From positions 1 to 13,048 of the forward strand of contig CAIYXE010000484.1 of NCBI GenBank assembly GCA_903930095.1: 13,048 nucleotides of DNA. Reading direction: 5' to 3'. Position 1 is the stretch's first letter, and each line of letters begins with the position of its first letter. The notes beneath the pieces are model-generated. The model searched no databases and was not told where the DNA came from. It was given only the letters and a program-made list of their open reading frames with translations. This DNA comes from an uncultured Hyphomicrobiales bacterium (GTDB taxonomy: Bacteria > Pseudomonadota > Alphaproteobacteria > Rhizobiales > Aestuariivirgaceae). Below, one piece after another: positions 7,088 through 13,048 of this stretch. Made by a program: the position numbers and the translations under genes.

Positions 7088-8080
7088 ATGACCATTCTCG
7101 TTACGGGCGGCGCGGGCTATATCGGCAGTCACATGGTTCTGGCACTTGCGGAGCTGGGCGAGCAGGTAGTCGTGCTCGACAATCTCTCCACTGGTTTCTG
7201 GTGGGCTGTGGCGCCTGAGGCGAAGCTGGTCGAAGGCGACATCGGTGACGAGGCGCTGCTCGACCGGCTGATGGCCGAACACAGATTCGACGCCGTCATC
7301 CACTTCGCGGGCTCGATCGTGGTGCCGGATTCGATGCGCGATCCGCTGGGCTATTATCTCAACAACACGGTCAAGTCGCGCCAGCTCATGGCGTCTGCCG
7401 TGAAGGCGGGAATTGCGCGCTTCATCTTCTCCTCCACCGCGGCGGTCTATGGCAACGTCTCTGCCGAACCGGTGTTCGAGGACAGGGCGCCCGCTCCCGT
7501 CTCACCCTATGGCGCTTCGAAGCTGATGACGGAGTGGATGCTGCGTGATTCGCTCGCCGCCTATGGGCTCCAATATGTGGCGCTGCGCTATTTCAACGTG
7601 GCAGGGGCTGACCCGCAGGGCCGCATCGGCCAGTCGACGCCCAAGGCCACGCATCTGATCAAGGTCGCCTGTCAGGCCGCCCTGGGCCAGCGCCCCGGTC
7701 TCGAGGTCTATGGCACCGACTATGATACGCCGGACGGCACCTGCCTGCGCGATTACATCCATGTGAGTGACCTGATCGCCGCGCACGTCGATGCGCTCAT
7801 GCATCTCCGGAAAGGTGGGGAAAGCGGCATCTTCAACTGCGGCTATGGCAAGGGCTATTCAGTGCGCGAGGTGCTCAAGGCGGTGGAGCGGGTCAACGGC
7901 GCGCCCCTGCCGGTCACCTATGGCCCGCGCCGGCCGGGGGACCCCGCAGCCATCGTCGCCGGGGCGGAGCGGGTGCGCAAGGTGCTCGGCTGGCAGCCCA
8001 GATACGAAAATCTGGACTTCATCGTGGAAACCGCGCTCAGCTGGGAGAAAAAGCTTGCCCTCCGCAATGCCACCGCCTGA
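7088..8080 (+). CDS. galE: UDP-glucose 4-epimerase
   Basis: This enzyme interconverts UDP-glucose and UDP-galactose using tightly bound NAD. The 330-residue protein is an extended short-chain dehydrogenase. The NAD-binding motif GGAGYIGSH is at 7-15 and DNLSTG, which contacts the adenine ribose, at 31-36. The catalytic triad is in FSSTAAVYG (Ser/Thr 115-117) and YGASK (Tyr141, Lys145). Substrate-side motifs are RYFNVAGAD (167-175), RDYIHVSDL (221-229) and RRPGDPA (281-287). TGGAG (7077-7081) lies 6 bases before ATG 7088. The open frame extends upstream to 6671, but that part is antisense to galU and precedes the Rossmann motif, so it is not coding. Divergent orientation with galU suggests shared control. 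A close relative acting on other UDP-sugars is possible but less likely given the galU neighbour. Confidence 0.94.
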   Translation: MTILVTGGAGYIGSHMVLALAELGEQVVVLDNLSTGFWWAVAPEAKLVEGDIGDEALLDRLMAEHRFDAVIHFAGSIVVPDSMRDPLGYYLNNTVKSRQLMASAVKAGIARFIFSSTAAVYGNVSAEPVFEDRAPAPVSPYGASKLMTEWMLRDSLAAYGLQYVALRYFNVAGADPQGRIGQSTPKATHLIKVACQAALGQRPGLEVYGTDYDTPDGTCLRDYIHVSDLIAAHVDALMHLRKGGESGIFNCGYGKGYSVREVLKAVERVNGAPLPVTYGPRRPGDPAAIVAGAERVRKVLGWQPRYENLDFIVETALSWEKKLALRNATA

Positions 8081-8171
8081 TCTGCTCCTGCCCGATTGAG
8101 GCCGCAATTCGCGGTTCAATGGCATAGCCGCTAGGATTTCCTGTTTTGCAATCACCAGCCGAGGGGAAGCC

Positions 8172-9386
8172 ATGAACAGACGCCAATTCGCCTCGTTTCT
8201 TTTGGCAGCCCCGCTGTGCTCCATCGCCGGGCCGGGGCCTGCCCATGCGGATGCCAAATTCCAGGCCTTCATCGAGAATTCCCTGTGGCCCCGCGCCAAG
8301 GCGGCGGGGATTTCGCGGTCTCTCTTCGATGCGGGCTTCAAGGGCATAACCACCCCCGATCCCGCGGTCTTGAAGCTCGCCGCCAACCAGCCCGAATTCA
8401 CCTCGACGACGGCTGCCTATCTCGCCAAGGCCGTGACGCCGATCCGCATCGAGACCGGGCAGGCGAAGAAGGCCGAGGAGGAAAAGCTGCTTGCGGCCAT
8501 CGAGAAGAAATACGGCGTTGACCGTTACATCCTGCTCGGGATCTGGGGCATGGAATCCAATTTCGGCAAGGACAAGGGCTCGATGAGCGTCATCCGCTCA
8601 TTGGCCACTCTTGCCTATTCCGGCCGCCGCAAGGCCTATGGCAATGAGCAGCTCATCGCCGCCTTCAAGATCCTGAGGCAGGGCCTGGTGAAGCCGGACA
8701 GTTTCACCGGCTCCTGGGCGGCAGCCATGGGGCATACGCAATTCATCCCCACTTCCTATCTTTCCTCTGCGGTCGATTGGACTGGCGATGGCAAGAAGGA
8801 CATCTGGAACTCACGGCAGGATGCGCTGGCCTCGACCGCCAACTACCTTGCCAAGGCCGGTTGGAAGCCGGACCGGCCCTGGGGCTGGGAGGTGATACTG
8901 CCGGATGATTTCAACAAGGGCCTCATCGGCCGCAAGCACTGGCGCAGCGTGGCCGAGTGGCAGAAGATGGGCATCAGGCGCGCTGATGGAGAAAAACTCG
9001 GCGCGCGCGGTGCGGAGGCCTTCGTCATGGTGCCGCAGGGCGTCAACGGCCCGCGCTTTCTGGTGACGAAGAACTTCCTCGCCATCATGGATTACAACAT
9101 TTCCCATTCCTATGCGATTGCCGTTGGCCACCTTGCGGATCGCATCCGCGGTCAGGGGCCATTTGTGGCCGCATGGCCTGATGTCAACATCGACCTGACC
9201 TTCGAGCAGCGCGTCGAACTTCAGAAGCGCCTCACCGCCCTGGGCTTCTCGACGGGTGGGAGTGATGGCCGCTTTGGCGCGCGCACCTATGAGGCCGTCA
9301 TTGCCTACCAGAAGCGGGAGGGCCTGCCACTTGATGGACAGCCGTCCCTCAAGTTGCTGCAGCACATCCGCAAGAACAGTTCATGA
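8172..9386 (+). CDS. MltB-type lytic murein transglycosylase with peptidoglycan-binding domain
   Basis: A 404-residue exported enzyme that cleaves the MurNAc-GlcNAc bond of peptidoglycan to give anhydro-muropeptides. The N-terminus carries a signal peptide with a twin-arginine start (NRRQFASF), a hydrophobic core and a likely cleavage after AHA (24-26), hinting at Tat export. The SLT_2 catalytic domain spans about 28-330, with the catalytic glutamate in IWGMESNFG (E128), then GSWAAAMGHTQFIPTSY (180-196) and a WTGDGKKD loop (203-210). A C-terminal PG_binding_1 domain covers about 342-400 (LQKRLTALGF, GRFGARTYEAVIAYQ). There is no lipobox at the cleavage site, so it should be soluble in the periplasm rather than a lipoprotein like E. 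coli MltB. GAGGGG (8161-8166) lies 5 bases before the ATG. Its stop overlaps the next gene's start (ATGA), implying translational coupling. Confidence 0.93.
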   Translation: MNRRQFASFLLAAPLCSIAGPGPAHADAKFQAFIENSLWPRAKAAGISRSLFDAGFKGITTPDPAVLKLAANQPEFTSTTAAYLAKAVTPIRIETGQAKKAEEEKLLAAIEKKYGVDRYILLGIWGMESNFGKDKGSMSVIRSLATLAYSGRRKAYGNEQLIAAFKILRQGLVKPDSFTGSWAAAMGHTQFIPTSYLSSAVDWTGDGKKDIWNSRQDALASTANYLAKAGWKPDRPWGWEVILPDDFNKGLIGRKHWRSVAEWQKMGIRRADGEKLGARGAEAFVMVPQGVNGPRFLVTKNFLAIMDYNISHSYAIAVGHLADRIRGQGPFVAAWPDVNIDLTFEQRVELQKRLTALGFSTGGSDGRFGARTYEAVIAYQKREGLPLDGQPSLKLLQHIRKNSS

Positions 9387-10378
9387 TCTTCAGGGCCATC
9401 GCCATTGCCGTACTGCTGTTCGCCGTGCCGCTGACGGCCGCGGCCGAGGAGCTGGAAAGGCCGGTGACGCGCGTCCTTGTTCTGGGCGACGCCATTGGCG
9501 GCGGTCTTGGTGCGGGCCTTATGCGGCTCGCGGAGGCTTCAGGCGAATACGAGGTATCCAACCGCTTCAATGAGCAGTCCGGCCTGGCGCGTCCGGAGGT
9601 TTACGACTGGCCTGCTACGGTTCCGACGATACTGGGCAGTAATCCCTATGACGTGGTCGTGGTCATGCTTGGCGCAAACGACACCCAGTCAATCCGGCTG
9701 GATGGCTTGCGCATCCCCTTCGGTGCTGAGGGCTGGCCGGAAGCATATGCCGCCCAGGTCGACCGCCTGCTCGCCGGACTCTCGGCATCCGGCGCACGCG
9801 TGGTATGGGTAGGTCCACCGCCCATGCGCGATCCCGAATATGACGCCGCCGTCAGGGACATTGCCGCCATCCAGCGTGAGCGCGCGGAGGCGAACGGCAT
9901 CACCTTCATCGACATGCGGGCGGAACTGTCGGATGCGAGCGGCCAATATGCCGAGACAGGGCCCGATGACACTGGCATGGTGAGGCGGCTGCGGGGCCGG
10001 GACGGCATCTCCTTCTACAAGGCCGGCAACAACCGCATGGGCCAGATCGTGCTCGCCGCCATCAACAGCAGCAGCGAGGCCCCCGCGCGGCAGGCAGCCG
10101 GCCAGCCTCTGCAGGATGCGGCGGAGCAGACGCCCCAGGTGCCGCTCTTCGGCCAACTGCTCATGAACGGTGAAGTCTATACAGTGCAGCCCGAAGGCGT
10201 CACCGCCAATGCCGTTATGCTCACCTCCGCCGGCCTCAGCGGCGAGGCCGCATTGAAGGCCCTGCGCGACATCGCACCTCAGAGCAGCGGCGCAGAAAGA
10301 CTCTTCATGCGCGGGGAGGCGCCATCAGCGCCTGTTGGCCGCGCAGACGACTTCTCTGTGCCCGCCCCTGCACCCTGA
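9383..10378 (+). CDS. Periplasmic SGNH-fold (DUF459-like) protein, catalytic residues apparently lost
   Basis: A 331-residue protein with an N-terminal signal peptide (hydrophobic about 3-16, likely cleavage around TAAAEE). The body resembles SGNH/GDSL hydrolases of the DUF459 type: VLVLGDAIGGGLGAGL (31-46) aligns with block I, MLGAND (95-100) with the GxND of block III, and RDGISFYKAGN (206-216) with block V. The nucleophile Ser of block I is Ala37 (codon GCC) and the catalytic His of block V is Ser210. The oxyanion Asn99 and Gly97 remain. A roughly 100-residue C-terminal extension rich in Ala, Pro and Gln has no recognised domain. The ATG overlaps the transglycosylase stop (ATGA, 9383-9386), so the two products are probably made together. 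I infer a non-catalytic partner or glycan-binding protein; function is unproven. Confidence 0.8.
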   Translation: MIFRAIAIAVLLFAVPLTAAAEELERPVTRVLVLGDAIGGGLGAGLMRLAEASGEYEVSNRFNEQSGLARPEVYDWPATVPTILGSNPYDVVVVMLGANDTQSIRLDGLRIPFGAEGWPEAYAAQVDRLLAGLSASGARVVWVGPPPMRDPEYDAAVRDIAAIQRERAEANGITFIDMRAELSDASGQYAETGPDDTGMVRRLRGRDGISFYKAGNNRMGQIVLAAINSSSEAPARQAAGQPLQDAAEQTPQVPLFGQLLMNGEVYTVQPEGVTANAVMLTSAGLSGEAALKALRDIAPQSSGAERLFMRGEAPSAPVGRADDFSVPAPAP

Positions 10379-10380
10379 CC

Positions 10381-10396
10381 TCCGGCACGTGCCGGA
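10381..10396. terminator. Perfect 16-bp palindrome between convergent genes; possible bidirectional terminator
   Basis: TCCGGCACGTGCCGGA is a perfect inverted repeat in the 32-bp gap between the ends of the SGNH-fold gene and gltD. As RNA it could form a 6-bp GC-rich stem with a 4-base ACGT loop on either strand. No strong U-tract follows (TTGATC on the plus strand), so it would be a weak intrinsic terminator or a Rho-assisted stall or 3'-end stabiliser. Confidence 0.45.
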
Positions 10397-10410
10397 TTGA
10401 TCGCCTCACA

Positions 10411-11829
10411 TCAACGCGGCAGCGTCGTCTCGCCCATCAGATACTCGTCCACCGCATGCGCCGCCTGGCGGCCCTCGCGGATGGCCCAGACGACGAGCGA
10501 CTGGCCGCGCCGCATGTCGCCGGCGGAGAAGACCTTCGGCGTCGAGGTCTTGTAGTTCATCACATTGGCCTCGACGTTGCCGCGGCCGTCCAGCTTCACC
10601 TCGAGGGACTTCAGCATGCCGTCATGCATCGGGTGAACGAAGCCCATGGCGAGCAGCACGAGATCGGCCTTGAGGTCGAATTCGGAGCCCGGCACTTCCT
10701 TCATCTGGCCGTCGACCTTCACGCAGTGAAGCGTCTTCACCTCGCCGTTCTCGCCCGAGAAGGACTTGGTCATCACCGAGAAGTCACGCTCGGCACCTTC
10801 CATGTGTGATGAGGATGTCCGCATCTTCAACGGCCAGTTGGGCCAGGTGAGAAGCTTGTTCTCCTTCTCCGGCGGCTGCGGCATGACTTCCAGCTGTGTC
10901 ACCGTCAGCGCACCCTGGCGCACCGAGGTGCCGATGCAGTCTGACCCCGTGTCACCGCCGCCGATGACGACGACATGCTTCTGCGCGGCCAGGATCGGCC
11001 GGTTGTCCTGCGGCGGTTCCTTGCCCACGCGGCGGTTCTGCTGTGGCAGGAAGTCCATGGCGAAATGAATGCCCGCCAGATCGCGCCCCGGAATGGCAAG
11101 ATCGCGCGGCTTCTCCGAGCCGCCCGAGAGAACGACCGCATCGAAGCTGTCGATCAGCTGCCTGGCATCCTGGGTCACGCCGACATTGACGCCGTAATGG
11201 AAGGTGACACCCTCCGCCTCCATCTGCGCGAGGCGGCGGTCGATCAGGTGCTTTTCCATCTTGAAGTCGGGAATGCCATAGCGCAGCAGGCCGCCGGCAC
11301 GTGCGTTCTTCTCGAACACATGCACCGAGTGCCCGGCGCGCGCCAGCTGCTGTGCGGCGGCAAGGCCTGCGGGGCCTGAGCCGATCACGGCCACCTTCTT
11401 GCCCGTCTTGTCGCGGTAGGATTCAGGCTTGATCCAGCCATGCTCCCACGCCTTGTCGACAATGGCGCATTCGATTGTCTTGATGGTGACGGGCGTGTCC
11501 TCGAGGTTCAGCGTGCAGGACGCCTCGCAAGGGGCGGGGCACACACGTCCGGTGAATTCGGGGAAGTTGTTGGTGGAGTGAAGATTGCGCGAGGCCTCTT
11601 CCCAGTCGCCCAGATAGACGAGATCGTTCCAGTCCGGGATCTGGTTGTTGACCGGGCAGCCATTGTGACAGAACGGAATGCCGCAGTTCATGCAGCGCGC
11701 CGCCTGGGCTTTCACCGTCTCTTCCGAGAGCGGGATCACGAACTCATTGTAATGGCGAACCCGGTCAGCGGCCGGCGTATACTTCCGGTCCTGCCGCTCG
11801 ATCTCGAGGAAACCTGTTACCTTGCCCAT
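10411..11829 (-). CDS. gltD: Glutamate synthase (NADPH) small subunit
   Basis: The beta subunit of GOGAT takes electrons from NADPH through FAD and Fe-S clusters to the large subunit, which makes two glutamates from glutamine and 2-oxoglutarate. The 472-residue length is standard. The N-terminal Fe-S domain has [14 protein letters not shown] (C46, C49, C54, C58) and [10 protein letters not shown] (C97, C101, C105). The FAD motif is [12 protein letters not shown] (148-159), the NADPH motif [13 protein letters not shown] (286-298) and the C-terminal FAD contact [17 protein letters not shown] (434-450). The frame is open to 11892, but MGKVTGF at 11829 is the family start and has a strong GAGGAGG 9 bases upstream. 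The gene lies 14 bp after a GST gene that separates it from gltB on the same strand. Confidence 0.96.
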   Translation of the reverse strand: MGKVTGFLEIERQDRKYTPAADRVRHYNEFVIPLSEETVKAQAARCMNCGIPFCHNGCPVNNQIPDWNDLVYLGDWEEASRNLHSTNNFPEFTGRVCPAPCEASCTLNLEDTPVTIKTIECAIVDKAWEHGWIKPESYRDKTGKKVAVIGSGPAGLAAAQQLARAGHSVHVFEKNARAGGLLRYGIPDFKMEKHLIDRRLAQMEAEGVTFHYGVNVGVTQDARQLIDSFDAVVLSGGSEKPRDLAIPGRDLAGIHFAMDFLPQQNRRVGKEPPQDNRPILAAQKHVVVIGGGDTGSDCIGTSVRQGALTVTQLEVMPQPPEKENKLLTWPNWPLKMRTSSSHMEGAERDFSVMTKSFSGENGEVKTLHCVKVDGQMKEVPGSEFDLKADLVLLAMGFVHPMHDGMLKSLEVKLDGRGNVEANVMNYKTSTPKVFSAGDMRRGQSLVVWAIREGRQAAHAVDEYLMGETTLPR

Positions 11830-11838
11830 GTGTGTTTT

Positions 11839-11845
11839 CCTCCTC
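11839..11845 (-). promoter_or_regulatory. Strong ribosome binding site of gltD overlapping the GST stop codon
   Basis: Minus-strand GAGGAGG lies 9 bases before the gltD ATG at 11829 and shares two bases with the TGA of the GST gene (11844-11846). It fixes the gltD start and suggests translational coupling. Confidence 0.8.
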
Positions 11846-12434
11846 AGTGCCTCGGCGATATGGCGAGTTCTTGCTCGCAGCGCCTGATCCAATTTCTGAC
11901 GTTCTTTCGTGCCGCGATGTCGAAACCGCCTTCATCCGCGACTCGTGTGTATGCCAGTAGCGCGATATCAGCGATGCTCAAGGAATTGGCGATGAACCAG
12001 TCCTTCCCGTGAAGCTGGCTGTCCATGAAGTCGAGCGCGCGCTCGCCGCGGTCGACCCGCCAGGCGTCGCGTTCCTCGCGGGTTTTCCCCTGATATCTCA
12101 TCTGGAAACGACAGGTGCCGATATAGGGTTCGTGACTGTATTGTTCCCAAAACATCAGCTCGTCCACCTTTGCCTGTAGATAGGCATCCTCCGGCATAAG
12201 TGCGGAGCCTCGTGCAAGATAGCGGATGATGGCGTTCGACTGCGCCAGATGGCGGCCGTCATCCAGCGTCACTGCTGGGACCTGTCCCATCGGGTTTATG
12301 CACAGAAAGGCGGCCGTCTTTGCTTCGCCTTTCATGATGTCGACCGCCCGCCACTCGTAGCTGATGCCAAGATAGTCAGCCGTGTATTTGATCTTGAGAC
12401 AGTTTCCGGAGGCATCATCGCCGTGGATCAGCAT
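11844..12434 (-). CDS. Glutathione S-transferase family protein, located between gltB and gltD
   Basis: A 196-residue cytosolic GST-like protein. The thioredoxin-fold N-terminal domain (about 1-77) has the [15 protein letters not shown] active-site helix (Ser9/Cys12 as candidate catalytic residues), the cis-proline in GQVPAV (P53) and the glutathione-binding [10 protein letters not shown] (65-74; the more usual ES is QS). The all-alpha C-terminal domain holds the N-capping motif [13 protein letters not shown] (151-163). The family conjugates or reduces substrates with glutathione, but the substrate here cannot be read from sequence. GTGAGG (12439-12444) lies 4 bases before the ATG and contains the gltB stop codon, so translation is probably coupled to gltB. 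Base composition and codon use look like the neighbours, giving no sign of recent transfer. A role in glutamate or glutathione balance is only a guess from position. Confidence 0.88.
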   Translation of the reverse strand: MLIHGDDASGNCLKIKYTADYLGISYEWRAVDIMKGEAKTAAFLCINPMGQVPAVTLDDGRHLAQSNAIIRYLARGSALMPEDAYLQAKVDELMFWEQYSHEPYIGTCRFQMRYQGKTREERDAWRVDRGERALDFMDSQLHGKDWFIANSLSIADIALLAYTRVADEGGFDIAARKNVRNWIRRCEQELAISPRH

Positions 12435-12440
12435 GACGCC

Positions 12441-13048
12441 TCACGCGCTCCTCTTGACGCCGATCGTCATGCCATCGCTGTGCTTCTGTGCCTCTTCGAG
12501 TTCCTTCAGCGCCCGGGCATATTCGACCGGCATCACCTTCACGAACTTCGGCAGGTATGCTGCCCAGTCATCGAGGATCGTCTTGGCACGCGACGATCCC
12601 GTATACTTCAAGTGGCGCGAGAGCAGTTCCCACACGCGCTCTGCATCGTTGCGGTCCATCTGCGAGGTCACATCGACGAGGCCGTGGCTCTGCAGGTCGC
12701 CTGTTGCGTGCAGCAGTTTCTCGGTGGTCTTCTCCTCCGCCGGAACCGGCTGCAGGTCGACCATGGAGAGGTTGCAGCGCTTGGCGAAGTCGCCGGCTTC
12801 ATCCAGCACATAGGCCACACCACCCGACATGCCCGCCGCGAAGTTGCGGCCCGTCTCGCCGATGACGAGAACCACGCCACCCGTCATGTATTCGCAGCCG
12901 TGGTCGCCCACGCCCTCGACGACGGCGACAGCGCCGGAGTTGCGCACCGCAAAGCGCTCGCCCGCAACACCGCGCAGGTAGCACTCGCCGGTGATCGCAC
13001 CATAGAGCACGGTGTTGCCCACGATGATGGACTTCTCCGGCTTGAAGC
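12441..13048 (-). CDS. gltB: Glutamate synthase large subunit, C-terminal fragment (5' end outside window)
   Basis: The open frame enters from the right window edge and ends with TGA at 12441-12443, giving the last 202 or so residues of a protein that is normally about 1,500 residues. What is visible is the C-terminal GXGXG beta-helix domain: [70 protein letters not shown] helical tail with [18 protein letters not shown] and the final [14 protein letters not shown] follows. The amidotransferase and FMN/Fe-S domains lie outside the window. The GTG at 13020-13022 is internal because the homologous sequence continues before it. It is the first gene of the gltB-GST-gltD run, with 6 bp to the GST gene. 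Confidence 0.95.
   Translation of the reverse strand, partial: FKPEKSIIVGNTVLYGAITGECYLRGVAGERFAVRNSGAVAVVEGVGDHGCEYMTGGVVLVIGETGRNFAAGMSGGVAYVLDEAGDFAKRCNLSMVDLQPVPAEEKTTEKLLHATGDLQSHGLVDVTSQMDRNDAERVWELLSRHLKYTGSSRAKTILDDWAAYLPKFVKVMPVEYARALKELEEAQKHSDGMTIGVKRSA

Noticed and set aside
8100..8116. CCGC-AATTC-GCGG inverted repeat after galE as a terminator
   Set aside because: A 4-bp stem without a following T-run is too weak to support.
11830..11892. 21-residue N-terminal extension of gltD
   Set aside because: It overlaps the GST gene; the family start MGKVTGF at 11829 has a strong ribosome binding site.

Overview
The window reads as an ordinary stretch of a GC-rich alphaproteobacterial chromosome, probably Rhizobiales-like or a near relative. 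The clues are the protein signatures (an alphaproteobacterial-type ferrochelatase, a 2-oxoacid:ferredoxin oxidoreductase with the fused C-terminal layout, an SPFH/NfeD pair, gltB/gltD) and the dense, evenly GC-rich coding on both strands. I see no tRNA, rRNA, CRISPR array, insertion sequence, integrase or phage gene. No gap between genes exceeds about 150 bases.

Layout, left to right. (1) The C-terminal end of an indolepyruvate/2-oxoacid ferredoxin oxidoreductase runs in from the left edge (+). (2) A minus-strand pair follows: a membrane-anchored degenerate histidine-kinase-like protein, then an arginase/agmatinase-family enzyme. (3) On the plus strand, a 143-bp divergent intergenic region with a perfect 12-bp palindrome leads into hemH (last step of haem synthesis), then an SPFH (stomatin-like) plus NfeD membrane-protein pair. 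(4) A minus-strand pair of sugar-nucleotide genes, galU then kdsD/kpsF, converges on NfeD. (5) galE diverges from galU on the plus strand, followed by a MltB-type lytic transglycosylase that overlaps by 4 bp an SGNH-fold protein. (6) At a convergent junction marked by a perfect 16-bp palindrome, the minus strand carries the glutamate synthase locus, transcribed right to left as gltB (3' end only), a glutathione S-transferase gene, then gltD.

How the genes fit together. GalU supplies UDP-glucose, GalE interconverts UDP-glucose and UDP-galactose, and KdsD makes arabinose 5-phosphate for Kdo. With the lytic transglycosylase and its coupled SGNH-fold partner, the centre of the window is largely devoted to envelope polysaccharide and peptidoglycan. 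The right end is nitrogen assimilation (GOGAT), the left end amino-acid and haem metabolism.

I found no complete undescribed system. The points most worth a second look are: two proteins that keep a recognisable fold but lack catalytic residues (the kinase-like protein and the SGNH-fold protein), each in a tight unit with an intact-looking enzyme; a GST gene wedged between gltB and gltD with both ribosome binding sites overlapping the preceding stop codon; and an arginase-family enzyme whose first metal-binding histidine is aspartate.
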